Made by a program: the position numbers and the translations under genes. Source: DASUZB01 sp036377075 (GTDB taxonomy: Bacteria > Actinomycetota > CALGFH01). From it: 31,388 nucleotides of DNA. Location of the stretch: positions 1 through 31,388 of the forward strand of contig DASUZB010000021.1 in the NCBI GenBank assembly GCA_036377075.1, given 5' to 3'. Of this stretch, positions 15,224 to 22,566 are shown piece by piece. The notes under the pieces are model-generated. The model worked only from the letters and a program-made list of their open reading frames with translations, was not told where the DNA came from and did not search any database. Each line of letters begins with the position of its first letter. The stretch's first letter is position 1.

Positions 15224-15733
15224 TCAACGAGGGCCATCGACCACCTTGGTGACCTGGGTGACCACCGCGCTGGTCGCCTTGACCAGGTCGGAGCCGCGCA
15301 CCTTGAGGATCACGCCAGGCTCGCCGGCGGCGGTGTAGACCACGTCCTCGCCGGCGAGCCGCTCGTCGACCAGGACGGTGACCGGGCACTCGAGGGCAAC
15401 GGGCGGGACGAACGGCAGCAGGTAGCCGGTCAGCCCGGGAGCCTGGTCGGGTGCGACCGGGGCGAGGCCGTCGCGTCCCAGCAGGACCGCGACGCCCGTC
15501 CCGTCGACCGCCAGGCCGGCGGGGGCGAGCACGACCACGGCGCCGTGCGCGTCGGCGAACACGGTCGGCTGGCCGACGGCGACCGCCGGGAGCCCGAGCA
15601 CGTCCGGGGCGGCGGTGAGGTCACGCAGCGTCCCCGGGAGCGCCGAGAGCTCGTGCGGGACGTCGTCGGCGAGCAGCCGGTTGTGGACGTCGATGCTGGA
15701 GCGCAATGGCTTCCCCGTCAGGTGTGCACGCAT
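15224..15733 (-). CDS. YbaK/EbsC-family (aminoacyl-tRNA deacylase-like) protein
   Basis: A 169-residue protein matching the YbaK/ProX editing-domain pattern: N-terminal VHNRLLADDVPHEL, the core AVVVLAPAGLAVDGTGVAVLLG, and C-terminal LTGYLLPFVPPVALECPVTVLVDERLAGEDVVYTA ending in a terminal helix. Family members hydrolyse mischarged Cys- or Ala-tRNA(Pro) in trans. The conserved Lys usually found in a VVKSLVF-like strand aligns by eye with Gln in GQPTVFAD, so deacylase activity is doubtful. ATG 15733 is chosen; the longer frame upstream runs through the KGG gene in another frame. It is followed by NUDIX 34 bases later and probably begins the envelope array's transcript. Confidence 0.7.
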   Translation of the reverse strand: MRAHLTGKPLRSSIDVHNRLLADDVPHELSALPGTLRDLTAAPDVLGLPAVAVGQPTVFADAHGAVVVLAPAGLAVDGTGVAVLLGRDGLAPVAPDQAPGLTGYLLPFVPPVALECPVTVLVDERLAGEDVVYTAAGEPGVILKVRGSDLVKATSAVVTQVTKVVDGPR

Positions 15734-15740
15734 GGCCGTG

Positions 15741-15763
15741 CGAGCCCGAGTATACGGGGCTCG
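15741..15763 (-). promoter_or_regulatory. Inverted repeat with -10-like element before the YbaK-like gene
   Basis: CGAGCCC (15741-15747) pairs with GGGCTCG (15757-15763) across a 9-base AT-richer loop. On the minus strand the loop contains TATACT (15754-15749), a good -10, 16 bases before the ATG at 15733. No good -35 is visible, so this is only a candidate promoter or operator. Confidence 0.3.
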
Positions 15764-15793
15764 CTTCGATCCTGCGGGCTGCGCAAGACTCAA

Positions 15794-15819
15794 CGGGCCG
15801 GCCGCCTCCGACCGGCCCG
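15794..15819 (-). terminator. Hairpin terminator of the KGG gene
   Basis: Perfect 8-bp stem CGGGCCGG/CCGGCCCG (15794-15801 and 15812-15819) with a 10-base loop, 19 bases after the KGG stop codon. On the minus strand it is followed by TTGAGTCTTG, a poor U-tract. It separates the stress gene from the array downstream. Confidence 0.55.
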
Positions 15820-15837
15820 AGGTGGTCGACGTGGTGG

Positions 15838-16029
15838 CTAGCGGGAGCCGCCCTTGCGCCCGATCTTCTGGTAGAACTCGATGCCGTACCGCCGCTTGGT
15901 GGTCTCGCCGCCCTTCTTGCCTCCCATTCGGCCGATCTTGCCGAAGAAGTCCTCGCCGTAGCGCTGCTTGGTGGTCTGGCCACCCTTGCGGCCGGCTTCG
16001 GCCCGAGACATCTTCCTGGTATCCACCAT
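15838..16029 (-). CDS. GsiB-like stress protein with KGG repeats
   Basis: A 63-residue, strongly hydrophilic protein made of tandem units: GRKGGQTTKQRYGEDFFGKI, then GRMGGKKGGETTKRRYGIEF and a final YQKIGRKGGSR. This is the KGG/Em-like stress motif of B. subtilis GsiB, a hydrophilin produced on desiccation, salt or heat through SigB. It probably protects proteins or membranes while disordered; no enzymatic activity is expected. ATG 16029 has an excellent Shine-Dalgarno AGGAGGTG seven to eight bases upstream. A SigB-like promoter precedes it with ideal spacing and a hairpin terminator follows, so it is a monocistronic stress gene. Confidence 0.88.
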   Translation of the reverse strand: MVDTRKMSRAEAGRKGGQTTKQRYGEDFFGKIGRMGGKKGGETTKRRYGIEFYQKIGRKGGSR

Positions 16030-16055
16030 TGCCGACCACCTCCTATCTAGTTCGG

Positions 16056-16081
16056 TTGCCCTGCCCCCTTTCTCCTTAAAC
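16056..16081 (-). promoter_or_regulatory. SigB/SigF-type general-stress promoter of the KGG gene
   Basis: Minus strand GTTTAA (16081-16076), 14 bases, GGGCAA (16061-16056), close to the general-stress consensus GTTTAA-N12-15-GGGTAT. The predicted start near 16049 leaves about a 20-base leader that contains the ribosome-binding site. The functional match, since GsiB is a classic SigB target, strengthens the call. Confidence 0.65.
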
Positions 16082-16107
16082 CACCCGATCCTCCGAGGGC
16101 TGCGTCA

Positions 16108-16127
16108 GGCACGGCGTCAACCGTGCC
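16108..16127. repeat. 7-bp inverted repeat between the KGG gene and pilT
   Basis: GGCACGG (16108-16114) and CCGTGCC (16121-16127) with a 6-base spacer; a third copy of GGCACGG lies at 16153-16159, upstream of pilT. Could be a regulator site for pilT or a transcription boundary. No promoter with both boxes was found for pilT. Confidence 0.35.
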
Positions 16128-16194
16128 GGTCCGCCGGCCGATGGTTGTGGCAGGCACGGCGCGCACGAGCCAATTCCCTGGCAGAGGAGGGGGT

Positions 16195-17268
16195 GTGACC
16201 GTCCAGGAACTGCTCCGCCACCTGGTGGAGCGAGCCGGATCGGACCTGCACCTCAAGGTGGGCGCGGTGCCCTACGTCCGCATCGACGGCGAGCTGATCC
16301 CGACCCACTTCCCCGAGCTCGCCGAGGTCGACACCGAGCGCTTCGCCTTCGAGTTGATGAGCGACCGGCAGGCGGCGCGGTTCGTGGAGACCAACGAGGC
16401 GGACTTCGCCTACGCCATGCCCGGCCTCGGCCGCTTCCGCGTCAACGCCTTCAGGCAGCGGGGCTCGGTCGGGGTCGTCTGCCGCAGGGTCCTGCCGGGC
16501 AGCCCCGGGTTCGAGGCGCTCGGCCTGCCGCCGGTGATCGCCCGCATGGCCGAGGAGCCGCGCGGGCTGATCCTGGTCACCGGGCCGACCGGGGCGGGCA
16601 AGACCACCACGACCGCGGCGATCATCAACCACATCAACGCGGTGCGCCGCTGCCACGTGGTCACGATCGAGGACCCGATCGAGATCCTCCACAGCGACAA
16701 CCTGGCCGTGATCGACCAGCGCGAGGTGGGGGTCGACACCGCCGACTTCGCCACCGCCCTCAAGCACGTCGCCAGGCAGGACCCGGACGTGATCTTCATC
16801 GGCGAGATGCGCGACGAGGAGACGGTCCGCGCCGCCCTGCAGGCGGCCGAGACCGGCCACCTGGTGATCTCCACCCTGCACACGGCCGACACCGCCGAGA
16901 CGGTCAACCGCGTGCTGGAGTTCTTCCCCCCGCACCAGCAGCGGCAGGTGCGCCTCTCGCTGGCGGGCACCCTGCGGTGCATCGTCTCCCAGCGCCTGCT
17001 GCAGCGGGCGGACGGCCGCGGCCGGGTGCCCGCCGTCGAGGTGCTGGTCGCCACCGGCCGGGTGTTCGACCTGATCGTGACGCCCGAGCACACCCACCTG
17101 CTGCCCGAGGTCGTCGCCGAGGGCGACTTCTACGGCATGCAGACCTTCGACCAGGCCCTGCTCGCGCTGTACCGCAACGGCACCGTCACCCTGGCCGAGG
17201 CGGTGCAGGCCGCGTCCAGCCCGCACGACTTCCGCATCGCCGTGCAGCAGGCGGGCCTGCGCGCCTGA
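16195..17268 (+). CDS. pilT: PilT-like type IV pilus retraction ATPase
   Basis: A 357-residue secretion/pilus ATPase from GTG 16195, which has AGAGGAGGGGG directly upstream. Features: N-terminal PAS-like domain (SDLHLKVGAVPYVRIDGEL), Walker A GPTGAGKT (residues 130-137), Asp box VVTIEDPIE (155-163), Walker B DPDVIFIGEMRDEET (196-210), and the His box GHLVISTLHTADT. The length and the MQTFDQALLALYRNGTV region near the C-terminus fit PilT/PilU rather than PilB, which is longer with a Zn-Cys motif. PilT powers pilus retraction in twitching motility. No other pilus gene is in the window, so it stands alone between a stress gene and pcnA. A hairpin follows the stop. Confidence 0.88.
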   Translation: MTVQELLRHLVERAGSDLHLKVGAVPYVRIDGELIPTHFPELAEVDTERFAFELMSDRQAARFVETNEADFAYAMPGLGRFRVNAFRQRGSVGVVCRRVLPGSPGFEALGLPPVIARMAEEPRGLILVTGPTGAGKTTTTAAIINHINAVRRCHVVTIEDPIEILHSDNLAVIDQREVGVDTADFATALKHVARQDPDVIFIGEMRDEETVRAALQAAETGHLVISTLHTADTAETVNRVLEFFPPHQQRQVRLSLAGTLRCIVSQRLLQRADGRGRVPAVEVLVATGRVFDLIVTPEHTHLLPEVVAEGDFYGMQTFDQALLALYRNGTVTLAEAVQAASSPHDFRIAVQQAGLRA

Positions 17269-17277
17269 GGACTCGAC

Positions 17278-17308
17278 CGGGGGCTACCGCTTCGCTGTTG
17301 AGCCCCCG
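17278..17308 (+). terminator. Hairpin after pilT
   Basis: CGGGGGCT (17278-17285) pairs with AGCCCCCG (17301-17308) across a 15-base loop, nine bases after the pilT stop. There is no T-run, so this may be a weak or Rho-assisted terminator. It separates pilT from pcnA. Confidence 0.45.
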
Positions 17309-17349
17309 ACCCCGGAGCCAATCAAGGTGCCCGCCACGGCGCCCGTCGA

Positions 17350-17355
17350 TATGCT
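17350..17355 (+). promoter_or_regulatory. -10 element suggesting leaderless pcnA transcript
   Basis: TATGCT at 17350-17355 is followed by seven bases and then ATG 17363. This is the spacing expected if transcription begins at the A of the start codon, a common arrangement in actinobacteria. There is no Shine-Dalgarno before this ATG, which fits. No convincing -35. Confidence 0.45.
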
Positions 17356-17362
17356 GGCCGGC

Positions 17363-18811
17363 ATGACCTCCCTCTCCGCCGAGCAGCAGCGTGCCCTGAC
17401 CGCGCTGGTCAAGGCCTCGCCCTTCGCCAAGGTGGCGCAGGAGCTCGGCCGCCGCTTCGCCGCCGCCGGCCACCAGCTGTACCTGGTCGGCGGCACCGTG
17501 CGCGACGCCCTGCTGGAGCGCTCCTCGCCCGACGTCGACTTCACCACCGACGCCTCGCCCGAGCAGATCGTGGCGCTCGTGCGGGGCTGGGACGACGGGG
17601 TCTGGCTGCAGGGCGCCCGCTACGGCACCGTCGGGGTGCGCAAGGGCGACTTCCGCCTGGAGATCACCACCTTCCGCTCGGACGTCTACCGGGAGGAGTC
17701 GCGCAAGCCCGAGGTCACCTTCGGCCGCACCGTCGAGGACGACCTCGCCAGGCGCGACTTCACCGTCAACGCCATGGCGGTGCGCCTGCCCGACGGGCGC
17801 TTCGTCGACCCCTACGGCGGCCTGGTCGACCTGGCCGCCGGGCGCCTGCGCACGCCCTCCTCCCCGGCGGTCTCGTTCGAGGACGACCCGCTGCGGATGC
17901 TGCGCGCCGCCCGCTTCGCCGCCCAGCTCGAGCTGACGCCGACCAAGGAGACCCTGGGCGGCATCGCCGAGCGCCATGCCCGGCTGGCGATCGTCTCCCG
18001 CGAGCGCATCCGCGACGAGCTCAACAAGCTGCTGCTCGGCCGCGCGCCGGGCAAGGGCCTGTGGATCGTGGTGCAGACCGGCCTCGCCGAGGAGTTCCTG
18101 CCCGAGCTTCCCGCGCTGGCGCTGGCCCAGGACCCGGTGCACCGCCACAAGGACGTGCTGCGCCACACCATCGCGGTGGTCGAGAACGCCACCGCCTTCG
18201 ACGCCGACGAGCCCGACCTGGTGCTGCGCCTGGCGGCGCTGCTGCACGACGTCGGCAAGCCCCGCACCCGCCGCTTCGGGCCCGAGGGGGTCAGCTTCCA
18301 CCTGCACGAGGTGGTCGGCGCGAAGATGGCCGAGCGGCGCCTGGTCGAGCTGCGCTACCCGCAGCAGCAGGTCGCCGCCGTGCACACCCTGGTCGCGCTG
18401 CACCTGCGCTTCCACACCTACCGGCTGGGCTGGACCGACTCGGCGGTGCGGCGCTACGTGCGCGACGCCGGGCCGCTGCTGGACCGGCTCAACTTCCTGG
18501 TCCGCTCCGACTGCACCACCCGCAACGTCTTCAAGGCGCGGCAGCTCGCCGCGGCAATGGACGAGCTGGAGGAGCGCATCGCGCGGCTGGAGGCCGAGGA
18601 GGAGCTGGCCAAGATCCGCCCGCCGCTGGACGGCCGCCAGATCATGGAGCTGCTCGGCATCGAGCCCGGCCCGCTGGTCGGCCGCGCCCGCGACCACCTG
18701 CTCGAGCTGCGCCTCGACCGCGGCCCGATGAGCCAGGAGGAGGCCACCGAGGCGCTCTTCGCCTGGGCCGCCGACCAGGGGCTGAAGCCGGACCGGCCAG
18801 CGTCAGGGTAG
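17363..18811 (+). CDS. pcnA: CCA tRNA nucleotidyltransferase with HD domain
   Basis: A 482-residue class II nucleotidyltransferase that adds or repairs the 3' CCA of tRNAs. Residues 37-63 hold the catalytic head, YLVGGTVRDALLERSSPDVDF, with metal-binding Asp57 and Asp59; RRDFTVNAMA and DPLRMLRAARFA are the neck motifs; LLHDVGKPRTR (His295, Asp296) begins the C-terminal HD phosphohydrolase domain. Length matches PcnA of Mycobacterium (Rv3907c, 480). ATG 17363 is preferred over GTG 17327 and ATG 17351 because the region before it looks like a -10 box for a leaderless message. It overlaps the end of the convergent GH13 gene by nine bases. Confidence 0.93.
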   Translation: MTSLSAEQQRALTALVKASPFAKVAQELGRRFAAAGHQLYLVGGTVRDALLERSSPDVDFTTDASPEQIVALVRGWDDGVWLQGARYGTVGVRKGDFRLEITTFRSDVYREESRKPEVTFGRTVEDDLARRDFTVNAMAVRLPDGRFVDPYGGLVDLAAGRLRTPSSPAVSFEDDPLRMLRAARFAAQLELTPTKETLGGIAERHARLAIVSRERIRDELNKLLLGRAPGKGLWIVVQTGLAEEFLPELPALALAQDPVHRHKDVLRHTIAVVENATAFDADEPDLVLRLAALLHDVGKPRTRRFGPEGVSFHLHEVVGAKMAERRLVELRYPQQQVAAVHTLVALHLRFHTYRLGWTDSAVRRYVRDAGPLLDRLNFLVRSDCTTRNVFKARQLAAAMDELEERIARLEAEEELAKIRPPLDGRQIMELLGIEPGPLVGRARDHLLELRLDRGPMSQEEATEALFAWAADQGLKPDRPASG

Positions 18812-20470
18812 GCGCAGCACCAGGCCCTCGTCGGGGCCGAGCTCCAACGGCCGCAGTGAGACCGGGCCGGCGGGCCGGTCCGGGTCGGTGGCCAGCTCCA
18901 CCCCGCCCTCGGCGGCGTTCACGTCCTCGGGGACGAGGGCGCGCGGGCGGTCGGTGAAGTTCAGCGCGACCAGCAGCCGCTCGTCGCCGGCCTCGCGCAG
19001 GTACGCGAAGATCCCCTCCGGGGCGTCGAGCGAGCGGTAGCTGCCGCGGCGCAGCGCCGCCGAGCCCTTGCGGTACCAGATCAGCCGGCGGTGCAGGCTC
19101 AGCAACGCGCGCGGGTCGTCGCGCTCGGCGGCGACGTTGACGCCCCGCGCCGCGCTGCTCGCCACGGGCAGCCAGGGGTCGCCGGTGGTGAAGCCGGCCG
19201 TCGCCGAGCCGTCCCACTGCATCGGGGTGCGCTCCGGGTCGCGGCCGTCGATGTCGACCACCCGGTCCGGCGGGATCTCCCCGTCGGTCATGCCGAGCTC
19301 CTCGCCGTAGTAGAGGAAGGGCGTGCCGCGCAGGGTCAGCAGCATCATCGCCGCCACCCTGGCGCGGGCGCGGTGGTCGCCGCCGTCGCCGTAGCGGCTG
19401 GCGGTGCGCGAGACGTCGTGGTTGGAGAGGGTGTAGTCGGGCCAGGCGTCGGCGGGCAGCAGCGACTCCCAGCGGTCGGCCTCGGTGCGGAACGCCTCGG
19501 CGCGCCACGGCTGCCACAGGAACGAGAAGTTGAAGGCCAGGTGCAGCTCGTCGGCGGCCTCGCCGTAGTAGTGCGCCACCACCTCGGGGTCGAGCAGGTA
19601 GACCTCGCCGACCGCCATGCGGTCGTCGTAGGCGTCGAGGGTGCGGCGGAAGGTGCGCAGGATCTCGTGGACCTCGGGCCAGTCCTCGTCGAAGCGGCGC
19701 GCCTTCTTGGTGGCCCGCAGGCGGGCGAGGGTGGCGCCGTCGAGGCTGGCTGGCTGAAGCGCGCCAGCCCCCTCGGCGTCGGTCTCGTCGAGTTCGACCA
19801 GGGGGTTGTCGCGCAGCTCCGGGTCCTTGCCGAGGCGGTGGACCACGTCGATGCGGAAGCCGTCGACGCCCCGGTCGAGCCAGAAGCGCATGACCTTGTC
19901 CATCGCCTCCCGCACCTCGGGGTTCCACCAGTTCAGGTCGGGCTGCTGCGGCAGGAACGAGTGCAGGTACCACTGGCCGGTCGGCCGGTCGAAGGTCCAG
20001 GCGCGCCCGACCCGCGGGAACGCGCTCACCCAGTTGTTGGGCGGCGAGCCGTCCGGCTTGGAGTCGCCCCAGACGTACCAGTGCCGCTTGGGGCTCTCCC
20101 GGCTGGAGCGGGACTCCTCGAACCAGGGGTGCTTGTCGGAGGTGTGGTTGGGGACCAGGTCGACGATCACCCGGATGCCGCGGGCGTGGGCCTCGGCCAC
20201 CAGCTGGTCGAAGTCGGCCAGGGTGCCGAAGTCGGGGTGGACGTCGCAGAAGTCGGCCACGTCGTAGCCGAAGTCGGCCATGGGCGAGGGGTAGAACGGC
20301 GACAGCCAGATGGCGTCGATCCCGAGCGACGCGGGCGTGCCGTCGTTCAGGTAGTCCAGCCTGGCCGTGATCCCCGCCAGGTCGCCGACCCCGTCGCCGT
20401 CGGAGTCGGCGAAGCTGCGCGGGTAGATCTGGTACACGACGCCGTGCTTCCACCAGTCGCCAGTCGCCAC
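18803..20470 (-). CDS. GH13 alpha-glucosidase (alpha-1,4/oligo-1,6 type)
   Basis: A 555-residue glycoside hydrolase family 13 enzyme. Catalytic regions in order: DLVPNHT (residues 104-110), GFRIDVVHRL with nucleophile Asp208, GEVYLL with acid/base Glu289, and SNHDVSR with Asp352. WWKHGVVYQIYPRSFADSDGDGVGDL is the hallmark start of the alpha-glucosidase/oligo-1,6-glucosidase group; no starch-binding domain or signal peptide is present, so it is cytoplasmic and acts on imported malto-oligosaccharides, sucrose or trehalose-like sugars. GTG 20470 is preferred over GTG 20500 because AGGAGGT lies seven bases before it. It follows ino1 on the same strand and may be co-transcribed. Confidence 0.92.
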   Translation of the reverse strand: MATGDWWKHGVVYQIYPRSFADSDGDGVGDLAGITARLDYLNDGTPASLGIDAIWLSPFYPSPMADFGYDVADFCDVHPDFGTLADFDQLVAEAHARGIRVIVDLVPNHTSDKHPWFEESRSSRESPKRHWYVWGDSKPDGSPPNNWVSAFPRVGRAWTFDRPTGQWYLHSFLPQQPDLNWWNPEVREAMDKVMRFWLDRGVDGFRIDVVHRLGKDPELRDNPLVELDETDAEGAGALQPASLDGATLARLRATKKARRFDEDWPEVHEILRTFRRTLDAYDDRMAVGEVYLLDPEVVAHYYGEAADELHLAFNFSFLWQPWRAEAFRTEADRWESLLPADAWPDYTLSNHDVSRTASRYGDGGDHRARARVAAMMLLTLRGTPFLYYGEELGMTDGEIPPDRVVDIDGRDPERTPMQWDGSATAGFTTGDPWLPVASSAARGVNVAAERDDPRALLSLHRRLIWYRKGSAALRRGSYRSLDAPEGIFAYLREAGDERLLVALNFTDRPRALVPEDVNAAEGGVELATDPDRPAGPVSLRPLELGPDEGLVLRLP

Positions 20471-20535
20471 CTGCGCTACCTCCTGTTCCTCGTACCCCAC
20501 CTTGGCACGAGGGCCAGGCTACACAGGCGGCCGGC

Positions 20536-21606
20536 TCACTGGCCGGCGATGAACTCCTCGACCGCGCGGCGGGCGACGTCGTCGGTGTACTGCACCGGCG
20601 GCGACTTCATGAAGTAGGAGGCCGGCCCCAGCAGCGGCCCGCCGACGCCGCGGTCGAGCGCCAGCTTGGCGCAGCGCACCGCGTCGATCACCACGCCGGC
20701 GGAGTTGGGCGAGTCCCACACCTCGAGCTTGAGCTCCAGGTTGAGCGGCACGTCGCCGAAGGCGCGGCCCTCCATCCGGATGTAGGCCCACTTGCGGTCG
20801 GTCAGCCAGGGCACGTGGTCGCTCGGGCCCACGTGCACGTTGTCCTTGCCGAGGTCGCGCTGGACCTGCGAGGTGACCGCCTGGGTCTTGGAGATCTTCT
20901 TCGACTCCAGCCGGTCGCGCTCGAGCATGTTCATGAAGTCCATGTTGCCGCCGAAGTTGAGCTGGTAGGTCCGGTCGACGCGGACGCCGCGGTCCTCCAT
21001 CAGGCGGGTGAGCACGCGGTGGACGATGGTCGAGCCGACCTGCGACTTGATGTCGTCGCCGATGATCGGCACGCCGGCCTCGGTGAAGCGGTCGGCCCAC
21101 TCGGGCGTGCTGGCGATGAACACCGGCAGGCAGTTGACCAGGGCCACGCCGGCCTCGAGGGCGGCGGTGGCGTAGAAGCGGGCAGCCTTCTCCGAGCCCA
21201 CCGGCAGGTAGCAGACCAGCACGTCCGCGCGGCTGGTGGCCAGCACCTGGGCCACGTCCACCGGGCGCGCCTCGGACTCCTGGATGGTCTCGGCGTAGTA
21301 GCGGCCGATCCCGTCGAGGGTCGGGCCGCGCTGCACCTCGACCCCGAGCGGCGGCACGTCGGCAAAGCGGATGGTGTTGTTCTCGCTGGCGAAGATCGCC
21401 TCGGAGAGGTCGCGCCCGACCTTCTTGGCGTCGACGTCGAAGGCGGCGACGAACTCCACGTCCCGCACGTGGTAGCCGCCGAAGTCCACGTGCATCAGGC
21501 CGGGCACGTCATCGCCCGGGGTGGCGTCGGCGTAGTAGGTAACGCCCTGTACCAGCGACGCGGCGCAGTTACCCACGCCGACGATCGCGACGCGTACGGT
21601 TCCCAT
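20536..21606 (-). CDS. ino1: Inositol-3-phosphate synthase
   Basis: Converts glucose 6-phosphate to 1D-myo-inositol 3-phosphate with NAD, the first step to phosphatidylinositol lipids and mycothiol in actinobacteria. The 356-residue protein has the NAD-binding VAIVGVGNCAASLVQG near the start, VLVCYLPVGSEKAARFYA, the conserved DDIKSQVGSTIVHRVL, and LNFGGNMDFMNM with downstream SKKISKTQAVTSQ. Length matches Ino1 of Mycobacterium (367). ATG 21606 has AGGAGGAG about 10 bases upstream. The PadR regulator lies 84 bases upstream on the same strand, as in Rv0047c-Rv0046c, and is the likely regulator. Confidence 0.95.
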   Translation of the reverse strand: MGTVRVAIVGVGNCAASLVQGVTYYADATPGDDVPGLMHVDFGGYHVRDVEFVAAFDVDAKKVGRDLSEAIFASENNTIRFADVPPLGVEVQRGPTLDGIGRYYAETIQESEARPVDVAQVLATSRADVLVCYLPVGSEKAARFYATAALEAGVALVNCLPVFIASTPEWADRFTEAGVPIIGDDIKSQVGSTIVHRVLTRLMEDRGVRVDRTYQLNFGGNMDFMNMLERDRLESKKISKTQAVTSQVQRDLGKDNVHVGPSDHVPWLTDRKWAYIRMEGRAFGDVPLNLELKLEVWDSPNSAGVVIDAVRCAKLALDRGVGGPLLGPASYFMKSPPVQYTDDVARRAVEEFIAGQ

Positions 21607-21690
21607 CGGTCTCTACTCTCCTCCTTGGGCGCGGCTGGCCACGGCAGCGCACGGCTTGCCAGCCGGGGGGATCGGCCAGATGGCCCGGAC

Positions 21691-22320
21691 CTACTGGCTG
21701 GACACCACCTTGGCGTCTGGCCGGGTCTGCTCCTGGCCGTCCCTGGCCTGTAACTCCTTCAAAGACTGCGAGCTGGCCGGGGTCGCCCTGCGCGGGGTGC
21801 CGCGCAAGCTGGAGTCCCGCTCGGCCGCGATCAGCCGGTCGAGCCAGGCGACCTCCCGTTCACGCTCGTCCAGTCCGTGGTCCACCAGCTCGAGGGTGTA
21901 GGTGTCCATGCGGTCGCGCGCCGCGCGCAGCGAGGCGCGCAGGTCGGCGAGCCGGTCCAGCACGTAACTCCGCCGCCGCTCGAGCTGGTAGAGACGGGTC
22001 TCGGGGCGGAGGTAGCGGAAGAAGGCGAGCCGCATCGGAAAGCGGTCCTGCTCGAGGTCGTGCACGTCGGCCGTCTCGAGCAGCTCTTGGAACAGTTCCT
22101 CGCCTCTGGGGGTCAGGTGGTACACGTGCTTCTTCCGGGAGGTGAAGCGGGGCTCCTCGACCTCGAGCGCGCCGTCGGCCGCCAAGCGCTTGAGGCAGGG
22201 GTAGAGCGAACCGAAGCTGACGCGCCAGAACACGCCGAGCTTCAGGCCGAGCTGCTTGCGCAGCTCGTAGCCGGACATGGGCACCTCCTTGAGCAGGCCG
22301 AGCACGGCGAGTTCAAGCAC
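21691..22320 (-). CDS. PadR-family transcriptional regulator of the ino1 operon
   Basis: A 209-residue PadR protein. The winged helix is at residues 1-80 (MLELAVLGLLKEVPMSGYEL, then FWRVSFGSLYPCLKRLAADG and HVYHLTPRGEELF); residues 85-170 form the Arg/Leu-rich dimerisation helices; the last 35 residues are a polar tail (SQSLKELQARDGQEQ). GTG 22320 is preceded by GGGAGGG at seven bases. Same order as Rv0047c next to ino1. It probably senses a small molecule and controls itself and ino1; a dyad at 22414-22434 is the best operator candidate. Confidence 0.9.
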   Translation of the reverse strand: MLELAVLGLLKEVPMSGYELRKQLGLKLGVFWRVSFGSLYPCLKRLAADGALEVEEPRFTSRKKHVYHLTPRGEELFQELLETADVHDLEQDRFPMRLAFFRYLRPETRLYQLERRRSYVLDRLADLRASLRAARDRMDTYTLELVDHGLDEREREVAWLDRLIAAERDSSLRGTPRRATPASSQSLKELQARDGQEQTRPDAKVVSSQ

Positions 22321-22413
22321 GGGGCGACCCTCCCGGGGGCACTCGGACGACGATCTGCAGTCTTGCTGGATCTCCGGGCGATACGCCGGGCCAGCAGGCT
22401 GATGTATCGTGTC

Positions 22414-22434
22414 GATCTATCGGCAAGCTAGATC
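22414..22434. promoter_or_regulatory. Dyad symmetry, PadR operator candidate
   Basis: GATCTA (22414-22419) and TAGATC (22429-22434) with 9 bases between them, an AT-richer 21-bp site 94 bases upstream of the PadR start in the divergent region to the DUF5318 gene. PadR proteins bind interrupted palindromes of this size. Nearby GTATCG and CTATCG may add half-sites. Confidence 0.45.
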
Positions 22435-22470
22435 CACAACCAGAGTCCTGTCAACTAGGTGGCCTGGCTG

Positions 22471-22492
22471 TGGCCAAGCCGTGGCCAAGCCG
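22471..22492. repeat. Tandem 11-bp direct repeat containing TGGCCA
   Basis: Two exact head-to-tail copies of TGGCCAAGCCG (22471-22481 and 22482-22492), in the PadR/DUF5318 divergent region. Each contains the palindrome TGGCCA, which recurs four times in the region after dnaB. Eleven bases is one helical turn, so two factors would sit on the same face. Confidence 0.5.
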
Positions 22493-22566
22493 TTAAGGTC
22501 AACAGGCCTGGGTAGACTGGACGCCGCTGGTCACCCACCGTCCCGGTCCCTTGACCTGTCACGTCT

